Below, piece after piece: positions 53,511 through 64,000 of a DNA stretch of 64,000 bases; the first letter of the stretch is position 1, and each line of letters begins with the position of its first letter. The notes under the pieces are model-generated. The model was not told where the DNA came from, did no database searches, and was given only the letters and a program-made list of their open reading frames with translations. The stretch spans positions 186,001 through 250,000 of the forward strand of contig JAFCMP010000517.1 of NCBI GenBank assembly GCA_017506865.1, given 5' to 3'. The translations under genes and the position numbers were made by a program. This DNA comes from Tribonema minus. Lineage: Eukaryota > Sar > Xanthophyceae > Tribonematales > Tribonemataceae.

Positions 53511-55836
53511 ATGCTTGGCATATACAGGAGCGCAGGGCTAGGACTGAAAGGGTTGAAGCCGATCTGCAGCAGATCCTGGAGGCAGACATACAGGCTTGCA
53601 AGCTCGTACGAACACGAGACATTTGTGGGGCCCGACGAAAGGCTTGATGCGCTTCAGGCCCTCGGCCCCAGCTGGAAGGAGGTACGCAATGCCAATTAAT
53701 CGCTGTCTGTCGACGACAAGTTTTGTTTTCCCAGTTCGCAATGTACGCCGCTCTGTCCACAGAAGTGTCAAGAAACAACCAATTCTTCACTAGATGGAAT
53801 GTGTGCCACATACAGCTGATCTGAGCGTCCACCTTACCATGCGAGACGAGCGAGCAGAATCCAGATTGCAACTGCGGTGTTGAAGAAGGAGTTGATACTA
53901 TGAATGTACCAACAGAACGCGTAGCTTCTGTAGATGTTAGCAGTCAACTTGGCACTCAACATGACCCGCAACAGCAGATAATGCTGCATATCTCAATAGT
54001 ACGCAATGGCACTGCAACGTACAGCACCGTCGCTACAGAAAATCAATGCAAAACAAGTCGAACCAAGATGTGCCTCTGGCAACGCGAGTCAACGGCAGCA
54101 GTTTGCTGGCTGTCAGCTGAGTCATGCCCACATCCATGTGCAGTTCAACAAGCGCATAGCTTGCAAAGCAGCCTCGCTACTATGATCCCAGTAGCTCACC
54201 AAGTGCACAGCACAGCGCCTGCTGCGCCGTCCTTAAGCACTGCGCTGAAGCATACGTGGACACCACGCGCGTAGCTTGCAACAGTAAACGTACTACTATG
54301 GATCCTGTAGCTCGCCAGGCACTGCGCTCAAAGCCTGCTGCGTTTTCCTCAGTCATTGTGCTTTAGCGTACATGTCCAGGCAACCCGCTGAGCGCTGTAA
54401 GAATGCGCAAGCTCTGCATTACATGTCATGCGCTGCCAGGCGCTGGAGTATGCGGGTGTCCAAAGGCTGCAGTATTTCTGCACAATTGCTTGGCACGCAA
54501 GTACTTGTGAAGTATCACCTATGGATAACTTCGAAACACTTCATTCAACTGAGCCTCAATGACTAACAAAAGCCAGAAGCTTCACAAGCAGTGCTTTTTT
54601 GGCCTGAATCTGCGTGCTGCACCAGGCCCTGCCTGCGATAAAAGACAAACTGAAATGTGAGACTCGACCCCAAGTACCTACCCGCAGGCATGCAAGGCCT
54701 GATTCTGTTGGTGTATGAATAAATCTATCCCCTCCCCCCCTCCCCCCCCACACACACCTCACACACACACAGACCCCTCCAAAGAACCTTCTCATCACGT
54801 ACTCAACTGTAGAGAAACTGTGTGCAGAGAAGGCCCCCTGCAGCGATCGCCCGCGAACTTCACCTGTTGCCCAGCGCGACTTTGCCGCGCGCGCGTGCCA
54901 TCCGTCACCTCGCCGCCTCTCGCACGCCGCTGAACACACCACACCTCCAACAGCACACGCCCACTCTCCCACCCATGCGACGTTCGCTTTCGCCCGTGGC
55001 ATGCCTCAAACCCCCCTTCCCCCTTCCCCCCCCCTCCCCTGCGCTACGCTGCACGTGCGCGCCACCCCAGGTCCCGGACAAGGACGCCATTGAGAAGACC
55101 TTCCACTTCAGCGACTTCTCTGCTGCGTGGGGCTTCATGTCGCGCGCGGCGCTCGCCGCGGAGAAAATGAACCACCACCCGGAGTGGTTCAACGTGTATG
55201 GGACCGTGAGGGTGACGCTCACCACGCACAAAGAGGGCGGCGTCACGTGGAAGGTGGGTGGGCCGTTGTTGAAGGTACATGCATATTGATTGATAAGCTG
55301 CGCCTTTTCTTCAGCAACAGAGTGAGGGGGGGGGGGGGGGTATGTTGCATGTAGGTATGTGGGTACGTGCAGCTTTTGCTTGCTCATCGCCTGCGACAAT
55401 ACCGATACGTGCAGAGCTTTTGTCCGCTTACCGCCTGCAACAACGGGCGGGCATGTGGCATGGCAGGTGATCGTGGCTTACATTCAGGGGGCTGAAAAGC
55501 CCCTTTTGGGGCGGGGGCTTGTGGGAGACAGCAGTCTGCAGGAGCACATACGTGCGCCATTCCAGAATGTGCGTGCCGCTGGCTGCGCCATGCATCAGTA
55601 GCGGCGTGCTCTGCTGTTCTTGCCCTGGTGCGCATATCGAGAGCCGCGGATGAGCGCTGCTTCCTGATCTCTGCTGCGCTGCTGTCGCCGCCGCCGCCGC
55701 CGCTGCTGCCGCTATTGCTCCACTGCTGCTGCCACCGCCGCCGCTGCCGCCGATGGCGCTGCCGCTGCTGCAGGATGTCAAGCTGGCGCGCGCCATGGAT
55801 ACCTATGAGAAGGAGAGCAACCCTACCATTCACTGA
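53511..55836 (+). CDS. PCBD: Pterin-4a-carbinolamine dehydratase, three exons, 138 aa
   Basis: Exons 53511-53681, 55071-55253 and 55774-55836 sum to 139 codons with TGA; all junctions are phase 0. The enzyme dehydrates 4a-hydroxy-tetrahydropterins, recycling the cofactor of aromatic amino-acid hydroxylases. After a basic, probably organelle-targeting start (about 35 residues) come [38 protein letters not shown], the active-site motif [13 protein letters not shown] (H92, H93), [12 protein letters not shown] and [13 protein letters not shown]. The full family length is covered. Intron 1 is 1.39 kb and C-rich at its 3' end; intron 2 carries a poly-G tract at 55326-55339 and CCG/CTG repeats before the acceptor. 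Confidence 0.94.
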
Positions 55837-57928
55837 AGGATGCCACAATGGCACCCCCCATTCGCACTCGTCGAACGCAAGTGGCTGCTACAAAAAGTGG
55901 CCGGGGGAGATCACGCTGCTCTACTCTGATGTACTTCTATGCAGGAGTCGCCAGAGTCTGGGTCACGTGTCACAAGCAATAGCACAGCACCAAGTAGCTG
56001 ATACCAGTTGTGATAAGGCCACTTGCACGTCGACGCAGCGTATCTACATGTGCACGGCACAGAGGATTGAAAAAGGCTTGGCAACAAGTCTGAACGGATG
56101 GAGAATGTTCAAGTCATAGCACCACACAAGCATGCGCCACCATCAGCCATATGCGAGCGTGTACAGCGCAACAAGCAAGCACCCTGTAAATACTGGCCGT
56201 CACCAATGTGCGGCAGGCATAGGGCACGTGACAGCGACTCTCGCGCGCGGCAGTGCAAATGCAAACAGACATCACGTTGAGCAAGTGTCCACGTGCGTGA
56301 CCCGGCGCTGTCTCTGTTGCATGTACTGCACAAGTACCGCAAACCCTTGCAGCATGGCAGCAAAATCAATGCATGCTTCTTCATGTTTTGTGTTCCTGGC
56401 GCTCAGAACACCTACTTAGCTGGAGTTGCCTACCTGGTTTGTGGAGTCTGTGACATGTATGCTACTTCTACATGATAGCCTGCAAGTTTTCAACTATTCT
56501 GCAGCATCTGAATGTCATTTGCACACGGCACATCACACCACGCCTCCTGACCTTTGCGGAGTATGAGCTTGGTGCCATCGTTTCAGTTGCAGCAGACTGA
56601 CCGCCATACACCAACAGCGCGCACAGAGACTGCGCTGGAGCCGTGTGTAGTGTACATGTATGTGCGTGCCGCTGACGTAACACTGCCACCATTATCTGGC
56701 AGCAATGTGAACAGTTTGCAGTGCGCACCTGCCTCGCTTTGCAGCATTCGTTTGCACATGACATCAATCACCACATGCTTCAGCGAGCGTTGGAGGTCCG
56801 CAATAATGGCCACACACCCCTCAAGCGGCAGTTGACGTTTCAGAGAGAATGCTGCCATGCTACATAGTCAGGGTCCACATTTGCTTGGCCTGTCTGGGAC
56901 AATCAGTGGATGTAGAAGCAGACATTCTTATTCAAAGTCGTGACAGACACCATCACTTACAGAACATGTGCCGAGACGCACATGCACACGTACCGTAGGT
57001 CAATCAATGATTGACAGTCGCAGCGGCCTCATGCACATGACTGCCACGGCAACTGCTACACTGCACTCGCAAAGGGGCACGCACATTCATGCAGTGGTAA
57101 ACGCAGCTCAGGCACACGGGCAACGCGTCAAAAAAGCGAGAGAAAGCGCACCGCAAAGTGATGGAAAGGCTGCGCGTGTCATTGACATCCAGGCGGGTGG
57201 GCGGGAAGGGGGAGATGGAAGTGGGGGGGGAAATGGCGAAGCACATGTGCTTGCAGGACCATCGGTGAGGACTGGAGTGTCCCCGGCCGTCTACTTCAAG
57301 TTTCGGGCCGAGGCGCGCTCCCGCGTCCACCATGCAAACACAAGAGACATTCAGCCCCACAACGCGGGAGAGAGCATGTGGGCGCCCGTTTAAACTGACG
57401 CAACGTTACTAAAAGGCCAGGGCCCTACGGAAAAGGAAACGCAAACCAGTGGAGCGGGCGGGCGCGCGCGCGTGCGGGCCAGGGGGCGGGGGGAGCGCTG
57501 ACACCGCGCGCCTCCCCGGGCGTACCTACCCCCGGCGCAGCGCCGCGCCGCCGCTCTTGAACGCTAGCGCCCGCGGTCAGACGTGACCGCAGGGCGCTCG
57601 AATGTAGTCCGCCCCGCGGGCAGGCGCGCTCGAAACTGTAGTGTGAGGGCGTCATCGTCGGGCGCCAGGCGTACTGTCGCGCCGGCCGCCTATTCTTCGC
57701 TGTATGGTATGCATCATGGTCGCTGCTGCCGCTGCTGCCGCTGCCGCTGCTGCCGCCGCTGCCGCCGCTGCACGGCCGCCGCGCGCATCTGCGAGAAAGC
57801 GCTCGGATGCGCGCGAGCGCGCGCGCCTGTGGCGAGCGCTGCTGAGGCATGCTGTGCTGCTGCGTGATCAGCGGGGGGGGGGGGGGAGGGGGGCGGCGGC
57901 GGCGGCGGCGATGGGCGGAGCCCCCGTT
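55837..57928. other. Intergenic between dehydratase and RING-like gene
   Basis: No gene that I can support. A 141-codon frame at 56968-57393 has no recognisable domain. The right end (57560-57905) is GC-rich with CTG/GCC repeats and a poly-G run at 57869-57884, next to the stop of the following minus-strand gene. Confidence 0.45.
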
Positions 57929-59635
57929 TTACTGGCCGCGCATCGGCACGACCGTCAGGATTGGCTGGTCGCACGCGGGGCACGGCGCGTGGCACGCGCA
58001 TAGGTGAGACGCGCACGCGAAGCAGCACGGCGCGTTGCAGAAGACCATGCCGCCGCCGCTGCCGCCGCCACCGCCGTGCACCATGGCGGCGCCCGTGGGC
58101 GCCTCGCCGCAGCGCGCGCACGGCAGGAAGGGCGCGGGCGGCGGTACCGCGTCGCCGACCCACCCGCCGCGCGCCGCTGGTGGCGCCGCCGCCCAGGATG
58201 CGCTCTGGTTGTTGCTGTGCTGCCCGACCCTTGTCTGGCGCTGCTGCTGCTGCTGCTGCTGCGGGATGTTGCGCTGGCCGTCCGTGGGCGGCGCGGCGCG
58301 GCGCGCGGCGGCGGCCTCGTGGTCCCGCACGAGGCGCTTGACGTCGGCGACGAAGCGCGCGTCGCCGTGCACCGTGCGCCAGCGCAGGAAGGCGTCGCGC
58401 GCGGCGGGCGTGCGCAGCGCAAAGACGCAGCGCAGCGCCAGCTCCAGCTCGCGCTCGACGACCGGGAGGTGCACGTTGGCGGAGGGGGCGGCGGCGGCGG
58501 CGGCGGCGGCGCGGTCGCGCTTAACCGCCGCCAGCACGTCCTCGATGGGCTGCGCGGCGCCGAGCGCGCACATCCGCGCCGCCAGCTCGGCGCCGATGGC
58601 GAAGCCCGTCTCCCTCTCCGCCGCCGCGGCAGTCTCCCCCAGCGGCGGCAGCTCCTCGCTGTTGATCCTGAACCAGGAGCCGGCGGCGCCGCCGCCGCCG
58701 CCGCCGGCGACGGCTGGCGGCGATGACAGCGGCGCACCGGGGTGTGCAATCCTCATCCCGAAGGCGTTCGCCCCGGCGCCGTCATGGAACGCCAATGCGG
58801 GCGCTGGGCTGCCGCCCCAGCTGACAGGCGCCGATGAGTACACCGCGCTAGAGTAGGGGTCCGGTGACTGCGACGGGGGGTACGAGACCGCGCGCGGCGA
58901 TATGTGCAGTGCCGCGGCGCTGACGGCACATGCGTCGCGCAGCTGAGCTTTCTGAATCTCCTGATAGGCCAGCTCGTACATGGGGTCGGCATGGTAGGAC
59001 GCCGGTGCGACGTGAGCGACCGGTGGAGCGGTGTGGGATCTGCCGGTGTCGCCGGTGTAGCCGAACTGCTGCTGCTGCTGCTGCTGCTGCTGCTTGCGGT
59101 GCTGCTGACTCTTGGGAACGCTCGAGGTGGGCTCGCCATCCTCCAAATCAGAGAGAACGGCCGCCGCCGCTGCTGCTGCAATGGTAGCACCGACCTTCAT
59201 CCGAGTACGCTGTACCCTCACGCCTCCCCTCTTGCCTCTCGTACGCGGCCTGTCGTACATGTGGGGTGGTGCCGTGCCTGTCGACACTGGGGCTGCGGGC
59301 GCTGAAGTTAGTCCTGCTGCATTGCCATCCACGGAGCCGTCGGTGATGCTGTCAGCCTCACTTGAGGAGTCGCTCCTGCTGAGGCTGGGCATGCTGCTGG
59401 TGCTCGTGTTGGTGGAAGGACTCAGGATGGCGTACACGTCCGAGAGAGCGTGGATGCTGAGCAGGGGAGGGTCGCCGTCATGGTGCTGGGCTCTCGCCGG
59501 GGTGAAGGTCATCTGATCATCGGCCATGGACGACGTCGCCTCCTTAAATGGGACAGGTTGCAGCACTGCACCGGTCTTTATTGTGGTTCCCAGGCCTGGC
59601 ACAAATACAGCGCTGGACAACACTGGGTCCATCAT
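57929..59635 (-). CDS. RING-like zinc-binding protein, 568 aa, unknown
   Basis: The first ATG is at 59635 (MMDPVLSSAVFVPG). The first two-thirds are low-complexity: Ser/Thr-rich, a Q run (about residues 190-200), then Ala/Pro/Gly. A probably folded stretch follows (GFAIGAELAARMCALGAAQP, VVERELELALRCVFALRTPA, FVADVKRLVRDHEAA). The last about 55 residues hold many cysteines and histidines: CARCGEAP, then CNAPCCFACASHLCACHAPC and CPACDQPI, ending in the CPxCxxPI signature common in RING fingers. A role as a ubiquitin ligase is inferred from that alone; the spacing is not textbook C3HC4. No introns are needed. The N-terminal about 50 codons are duplicated at 63837-64000. Confidence 0.72.
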   Translation of the reverse strand: MMDPVLSSAVFVPGLGTTIKTGAVLQPVPFKEATSSMADDQMTFTPARAQHHDGDPPLLSIHALSDVYAILSPSTNTSTSSMPSLSRSDSSSEADSITDGSVDGNAAGLTSAPAAPVSTGTAPPHMYDRPRTRGKRGGVRVQRTRMKVGATIAAAAAAAVLSDLEDGEPTSSVPKSQQHRKQQQQQQQQQFGYTGDTGRSHTAPPVAHVAPASYHADPMYELAYQEIQKAQLRDACAVSAAALHISPRAVSYPPSQSPDPYSSAVYSSAPVSWGGSPAPALAFHDGAGANAFGMRIAHPGAPLSSPPAVAGGGGGGAAGSWFRINSEELPPLGETAAAAERETGFAIGAELAARMCALGAAQPIEDVLAAVKRDRAAAAAAAAPSANVHLPVVERELELALRCVFALRTPAARDAFLRWRTVHGDARFVADVKRLVRDHEAAAARRAAPPTDGQRNIPQQQQQQQRQTRVGQHSNNQSASWAAAPPAARGGWVGDAVPPPAPFLPCARCGEAPTGAAMVHGGGGGSGGGMVFCNAPCCFACASHLCACHAPCPACDQPILTVVPMRGQ

Positions 59636-60752
59636 TCTACTGCACTGGGACGCCTCCAAACCAAAAAAGGGTCTCTCTCCGTCTCCCCACTAGCTAGCGC
59701 CCTCCTCTGATGGCAGGCAGGCGCTCGCCGAAGATGACGGAACAGGCTCTCCCTCAGAGCGAGGTTGCTATGTGCATTTATCGGATGCTGCCAGTGCCCG
59801 CCTGCGCGCTGTGCCACTTGCGCACTCCTCAGACTTTCCCAGCGCTCCAACCAGAGAGTGCACCTGCGTCTGGTTTGGCCTGAACTATGTGTGTGTGTTT
59901 TGGGTTTGGTGCACACGACTCACGTCGCTGTTTTTCCATTGATGCCATGCAACTCCCGAAAATAGAAGCTGCAATTCTCAAGCCAGTGACCCTGGGTCAC
60001 CGACGAAGCAATTCGTTGTTAGGCCATTTAGGCCGGGAGCTCGCAAAAAAAACAACTCTGTAGAGGCAGACTTCGGAATGAGGGGGCTACTTCAGTTCGT
60101 GGTTTGAATGCTATGATCACAAGACCTACGGCCAGCTTTGGAACTGTTGACGTTCAACAGACTGCTGGCCATACTGAGTCTAGACTGAGTCTAGTGGTAC
60201 TCAATTTCCATGCTTTGGCTTCTCTCCTCAACGCATTGTCATCGTGCACTGTGTTTCTGCCGCAAGTGTGTGCCACGCTGTGACAGTCTTTGGCTCCTGA
60301 CAAGCAAGTCAACCATACTGCCATCAGGCAACTGTACAATTATCATGTTTACGGCCCGTAGTGAAGGACTACTACGGACAAACATCAAGTTTTGCATGGC
60401 AGAAATGTGTTGACTCACACTCAATTGAGCGCTCCAAAAAAAGCAAGCAACAACATGGCATTTTCTACATGTCTCATCTATGTCATGACACTGGACCTAC
60501 CCTCACGGCTCATGAAAGCATCTGGAAGGCCTGTTCACATGGGCACACATGGACCAGTCATATAGACTGTGTTTTGGAGCCTACTAGTAGGCTCAAACCC
60601 CTGCAGTCACTGCCATGGGCCAGCACAGCTGCTTCTGAAGCAAACTGAGCCTATTTACACTCAAAAGGCTGCCAATCATGTTGGGGGGGGGGCGCGGGCC
60701 GGGATCTGATTCAGCAGGCTCCCAGGTTTTGGCCTCAGAGTCTGTAGAGTGC

Positions 60753-60777
60753 CACAGTGACTGTCACAGTCACTGTG
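60753..60777. repeat. Near-perfect 25-bp palindrome
   Basis: CACAGTGACTGT and ACAGTCACTGTG are exact inverted copies around a single C. It may be a protein-binding site or a cruciform-prone sequence; nothing nearby shows its role. Confidence 0.85.
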
Positions 60778-61454
60778 CTGCAAAAAATTGTTTTGTGACA
60801 AAATGACAAAACACTGTGTACTTAGTCTAGTAGTATTCGATAGCAGCTGTGTGCATATGCACGAGGTTTTCAAAAGTTAAGACCCGTCGGTGAGCCTCTG
60901 AGGACAGTAACTGCGGTAACCGTACTGCTACTACTAGTAGTACCGCCTCAAGAATTTTGATCATGGAGGAAAACGCCATGCCCGGCCTTTGCAAGTCATC
61001 AGAGTTTACGCGAGCGTGCGCTTTGACTCACCAGCTGCAGGCCTCCAGCCTTAGGGTCGACCAGATCTGCAACGCACTATTCCGAATCCGCTTGAAAGCA
61101 CTGCATGTCATTGTGCACCCCTAAGGCTTGTGGACCAGGTGCATTTTGTGTTTAACTTTGCAAGCCTCCGTGGAGTCCTCTCGAGTCAGCCTAGCTAGGG
61201 CTTTTGCTCCAGCGAATGAGGCGCCTGTATACATACCAAACAGATCGTCAACACGATCATAATACAAAGGTGCTTTCCATGATCTACCGACTGCCAGTTC
61301 AAGTTGCATCAATTTAGAAGTCATTTAGACCTCATGTGCGCACATGCAACCTAAGGCTGCCTACAGCTGCTTTCAACTTAAATGCACACAATGTGGCACT
61401 CAGTCTGGCAGGATAGCTTAACTTACGTTGAACATACCGTAACGGTTGTGCATT

Positions 61455-61487
61455 GTGGTATCCTGGCACCCCAGAAGGGGATAGCTA
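61455..61487 (+). repeat. 33-bp direct repeat, copy 1 (copy 2 at 62163-62195)
   Basis: GTGGTATCCTGGCACCCCAG then AAGGGGATAGCTA. The second copy differs at two positions (TCCCGG, GATGGCTA). Copies are 708 bp apart in the same orientation. Confidence 0.85.
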
Positions 61488-61535
61488 TGTGGCAGCGGTA
61501 GGCAGAAGTGTGCAAAAATGCAAGTTAAGCACTGT

Positions 61536-61632
61536 GGCAACAGTTGAAGTTGAGGTTGAACTTCAAGTTGAAGTTGAAGTTTGTCAAGTGTTGAAGTTGA
61601 GGTTGTTCAACACACTCCAGTTGAGGTTGAGA
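61536..61632 (+). repeat. GTTGAA hexanucleotide microsatellite
   Basis: About 15 units of GTTGAA/GTTGAG with interspersed TTCAAG. Shorter runs of the same hexamer (or its complement TTCAAC) occur at about 6359, 10663, 37469, 40655, 53275, 53411 and 63226, so this simple repeat is widespread in the non-coding DNA. Confidence 0.8.
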
Positions 61633-62162
61633 CTGTCTGGAGTGGATTCAGCGGGCCGCGCTGAGCAATGCTGAATGCATGTCTATCTGGTTTTTTTTTA
61701 AATAATCACTGAACACCCAAAATCATGGAATAAGACTTCTTCTTGTTCAGCCACGGAGCTTGCTTGGATCGCTGTCATGACTTGACAGCACACTTCTTGG
61801 GCCCAAGGCCACATTTGGTGACCGGAGTGGGAGCCCGCTCCTCTTCTTCCTTCGCATGCAGGCGGTGAGCTTGCTCCACCCTTCGTACCGGCGCCGTCCC
61901 CGGCGCCGGCGCAGCACCTGCGGCTTTGTCGCGGCGCGCGAGACGAAGACCCAAGGCGGCGGGCTTCCCGTCGGCAACCCCCTACTCTGCAGCGGCTTTA
62001 ATGCTGCGCGGGCCGGCCGCGCCCGCGCGCGGCATGCCGGCGCGGCGCGTTGACTTCAAGTTCGTGCACAGCGCCGGCATGGGGGGCACGCCAAATCAAG
62101 GGGGGGTGGGGGCTGGCTCAACAGCTTCGCCAGCAGCGAGCCAAGATAATGGGGGGGGGGAT

Positions 62163-62195
62163 GTGGTATCCCGGCACCCCAGAAGGGGATGGCTA
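62163..62195 (+). repeat. 33-bp direct repeat, copy 2
   Basis: Second copy of the 61455-61487 repeat. It is followed by TAGCTCAGTGGTAAAGC at 62221-62237, which resembles the D-arm of a tRNA, but no complete tRNA can be folded. Confidence 0.8.
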
Positions 62196-62420
62196 CCCTG
62201 CCAAGTGTGCACAAGCTTTTTAGCTCAGTGGTAAAGCCGGGAGCACCACAGCATGCAGAGAACAGCCTATGCAATTGCCGATGCTTGCACCATAGTTGTA
62301 TGCTGACTCAGGCCGCTGACTCAGGCCAGATTGGTCTGCGTCATCCTACTTACTACTTAACTTTCAGCAGCGCAACAACTCAAACTTTGAAACTACTAGT
62401 AGTACGTGTGGTTGTCATTA

Positions 62421-62517
62421 CGACACTTTCAGACTGTCATACGACATGTAGATTCCGTACAGCTAGATGCCAATCATCTGGGCTTTTTCGCGCCCTGAGC
62501 GAGAATTAATAAAAAGT
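62421..62517 (-). repeat. 97-bp three-hairpin dispersed repeat, copy 2
   Basis: Reverse complement of 3418-3514 with one mismatch (GTACGG for GTAAGG). About 13 further bases downstream of the block (on the strand of copy 1) remain similar. The flanks otherwise differ. Confidence 0.85.
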
Positions 62518-63796
62518 ACGTGTGCTTGAGCTGCAGCTCGTGCTCCACCTATTCAATTGCATTTCTGAGTCAGACGTGCCGTTGCTGTCGCATGTATCGT
62601 CACCTCCGTTGTGTGCCATTACCAGCTGCTGTGCCGCGATCCATTCTGCTTCCAAGGGCGCCATACTTCTGCTGCAGCATGACATAATGTTGTCGGACAT
62701 CATCCTGCACGCTCATCACGTCTGCTGTCACAGTGCCCCCCGTCCGACGGTCGTGGTCTGCTTAGAAGCTGCCGAGGTGCTGCAGCCCGCCTACGAACTC
62801 TCACTAAACTACTGTTGCAGTTGCAAATTCTTCTAGCCTTCAATTTTATCTGGATATTCTGCCCATCAAGCCGGCACCTCTGCAGCTCTGAGGGGCCGTC
62901 CTGCTTATGCGGTCCTTGCTCTCGCCCTCGGCCTCACGTGGCACTGCTTGTTGTGATAAACTCGTTATTGGCTGTTCCTGCGTCCTGACCCAGCAGCACG
63001 CGCTGAACCACTAGCAACCACTAGCATGGCTCATGCGTTGCGTAAGCTCGAGAGCTTGCTCTCGCTTCATCGCATGCGCGAGATGGGCCCTGCTCACTCC
63101 GAAACTTCCGTGTGTCGTCACCTCTTGCTAGTGTCTGGGTTGAGCACAACAAACAAGGTTCGTTCACCTGCTGCAGCGCAGCGCTCCCCGTCTCACTCTT
63201 CTTTCTTCTTTTCTCTACGATAAAACTTCAACCTGGAATAAATTAGAAGTTCAACTCCAAATAAGATTTTCCCTGCGCGTTGGCACGACGCGAAGAGAGG
63301 ATGGCAGGAGCATCGGCAGGCTTGTATAGCCGAGCGCAGATGGCGTCCAGTGGTGAAGGCCGCTAGAAATGTCCGGGCAGCGAGGGGTTGGTGATGCAAG
63401 GCCCGCTTCAAGTGCGATCAGGGCGATGTTAGCACTGTGAATGAACGCGTAGAGCTGCAGCTGCTGAAGACCCGTTCATTCTGCGACGTACCTTGGCACT
63501 GCGGTCCTTCAGGCCACTCGCCAGCTATGGCTGCCCCGTTCTTTGCCAGCAAGTTTCCCCCACGTCGGAACTTAGTGTCGTCCTTGGCTGGGCGTCTGGT
63601 CGGCGCAGCTGCACGCTTTGGATGTGCGACAGCTGACGCTTGAAAGTGCTCTACTCTCAAGGTGGAGACAGGTGCAGATTTGGAACAAAATTGGTGTGAA
63701 CCGGTTCTTGACCGAGCATGGCACGCCCTGTGCGGGCTGCGAGAGGTGAGCATGCCTGTCAAGACCTCAGACGTGTGGCCTCCCTTAAGTTACAAC

Positions 63797-63988
63797 TCAG
63801 TGAGATTTGCCTGGTTGTAGCACATTATGGTTATGCTGCTGGGCTCTCGCCGGGGTGAAGGCCATCTGATCATCGGCCATGGACGACGTCGCCTCCTTAA
63901 ATGGGACAGGTTGCAGCACTGCACCGGTCTTTATTGTGGTTCCCAGGCCTAGCACAAATACAGCGCTGGACAACACTGGGTCCATCAT
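63797..63988 (-). pseudogene. Duplicate of the RING-like gene N-terminus, cut short
   Basis: From 63837 to the window end the sequence matches 59476-59647 with about three substitutions. It encodes MMDPVLSSAVFVLGLGTTIK onward from ATG 63988. After about 50 codons similarity stops and the frame ends at 63797-63799. It is therefore either a truncated pseudogene or the first exon of a paralogue using another downstream exon. The upstream part lies beyond position 64000. Confidence 0.8.
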
Positions 63989-64000
63989 TCTACTGCACTG

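Larger units (their letters stand above)
59636..63836. other. Gene-poor spacer with short repeats
   Basis: No gene that I can support over 4.2 kb. Sequence is near 48% GC with scattered palindromes (CTACTAGTAG near 60935 and 62393), duplicated 33-mers, a GTTGAA microsatellite and the second 97-bp hairpin element. A minus-strand stretch at about 61776-61985 reads as a possible C-terminal exon (EQAHRLHAKEEEERAPTPVT, then KCGLGPKKCAVKS and stop) but has no visible partner. A 65-codon ATG frame at 63026-63223 is likewise unsupported. Confidence 0.5.

Noticed and set aside
52645..53871. A 408-aa version of the YggT protein
   Set aside because: The upstream part has no conserved features and would bury the signal peptide and SAFAP site that begin at 53217.
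62210..62290. A tRNA gene, from TAGCTCAGTGGTAAAGC
   Set aside because: No matching acceptor stem, anticodon arm or T-arm (GGTTCGA) can be placed within 100 bases.

Overview
This is nuclear DNA of a eukaryotic alga. Genes are split by spliceosomal introns (GT-AG, with two apparent GC-AG), exons are very GC-rich with alanine/glycine-rich inserts, and the spacers are closer to 50% GC. One plastid-type protein (52645-53217) starts with a signal peptide ending in an SAFAP motif. That bipartite leader is typical of secondary red-lineage plastids, so I favour a haptophyte, stramenopile or similar alga; the species is not identifiable from this window. Interstitial TTAGGG-type repeats fit the same groups.

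Layout: 1-2.7 kb holds the last three exons of a terminal uridylyl/poly(A) transferase (+). 4.7-6.0 kb is a frameshifted ankyrin-repeat pseudogene. 6.2-7.6 kb is an internally deleted hAT transposon with recognisable ends. 9.1-17.2 kb is a complete nine-exon condensin gene SMC4 (-), divergent from a tiny membrane-protein gene. 18.9-30.4 kb is a complete eleven-exon DDX11/CHL1 DNA helicase gene (+). 32.1-35.7 kb is a four-exon gene for an unknown acidic protein with a repeated motif. 37.6-38.4 kb is a polytopic membrane protein. 39.7-45.4 kb carries a 2OG-Fe(II) oxygenase and an F-box-like/GDPD gene, preceded by broken copies of their adjoining ends. 47.9-51.6 kb is TIM17 (-), 52.6-53.2 kb a YggT-family plastid protein (-), 53.5-55.8 kb pterin-4a-carbinolamine dehydratase (+), and 57.9-59.6 kb a RING-like protein (-) whose N-terminus recurs at the right edge of the window.

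The exon models of SMC4, DDX11, the acidic protein, the oxygenase, TIM17 and the dehydratase each add up to a whole number of codons with compatible phases at every junction. SMC4 and DDX11 are both chromosome-cohesion/condensation proteins, but they lie in tandem on opposite strands and nothing else suggests a functional cluster.

The most unusual signal is a recurring structure: many exon edges (splice site plus about 25-60 bases of coding sequence) are repeated one to five times as decayed tandem copies inside the adjoining intron. I call these exon echoes. They occur at no fewer than ten exon boundaries in four unrelated genes. Also notable are a 97-bp three-hairpin element present in two inverted copies 59 kb apart with one mismatch, a 24-bp perfect hairpin in a DDX11 intron, and an over-represented 9-mer (TGAGCGCTG) in the non-coding DNA.
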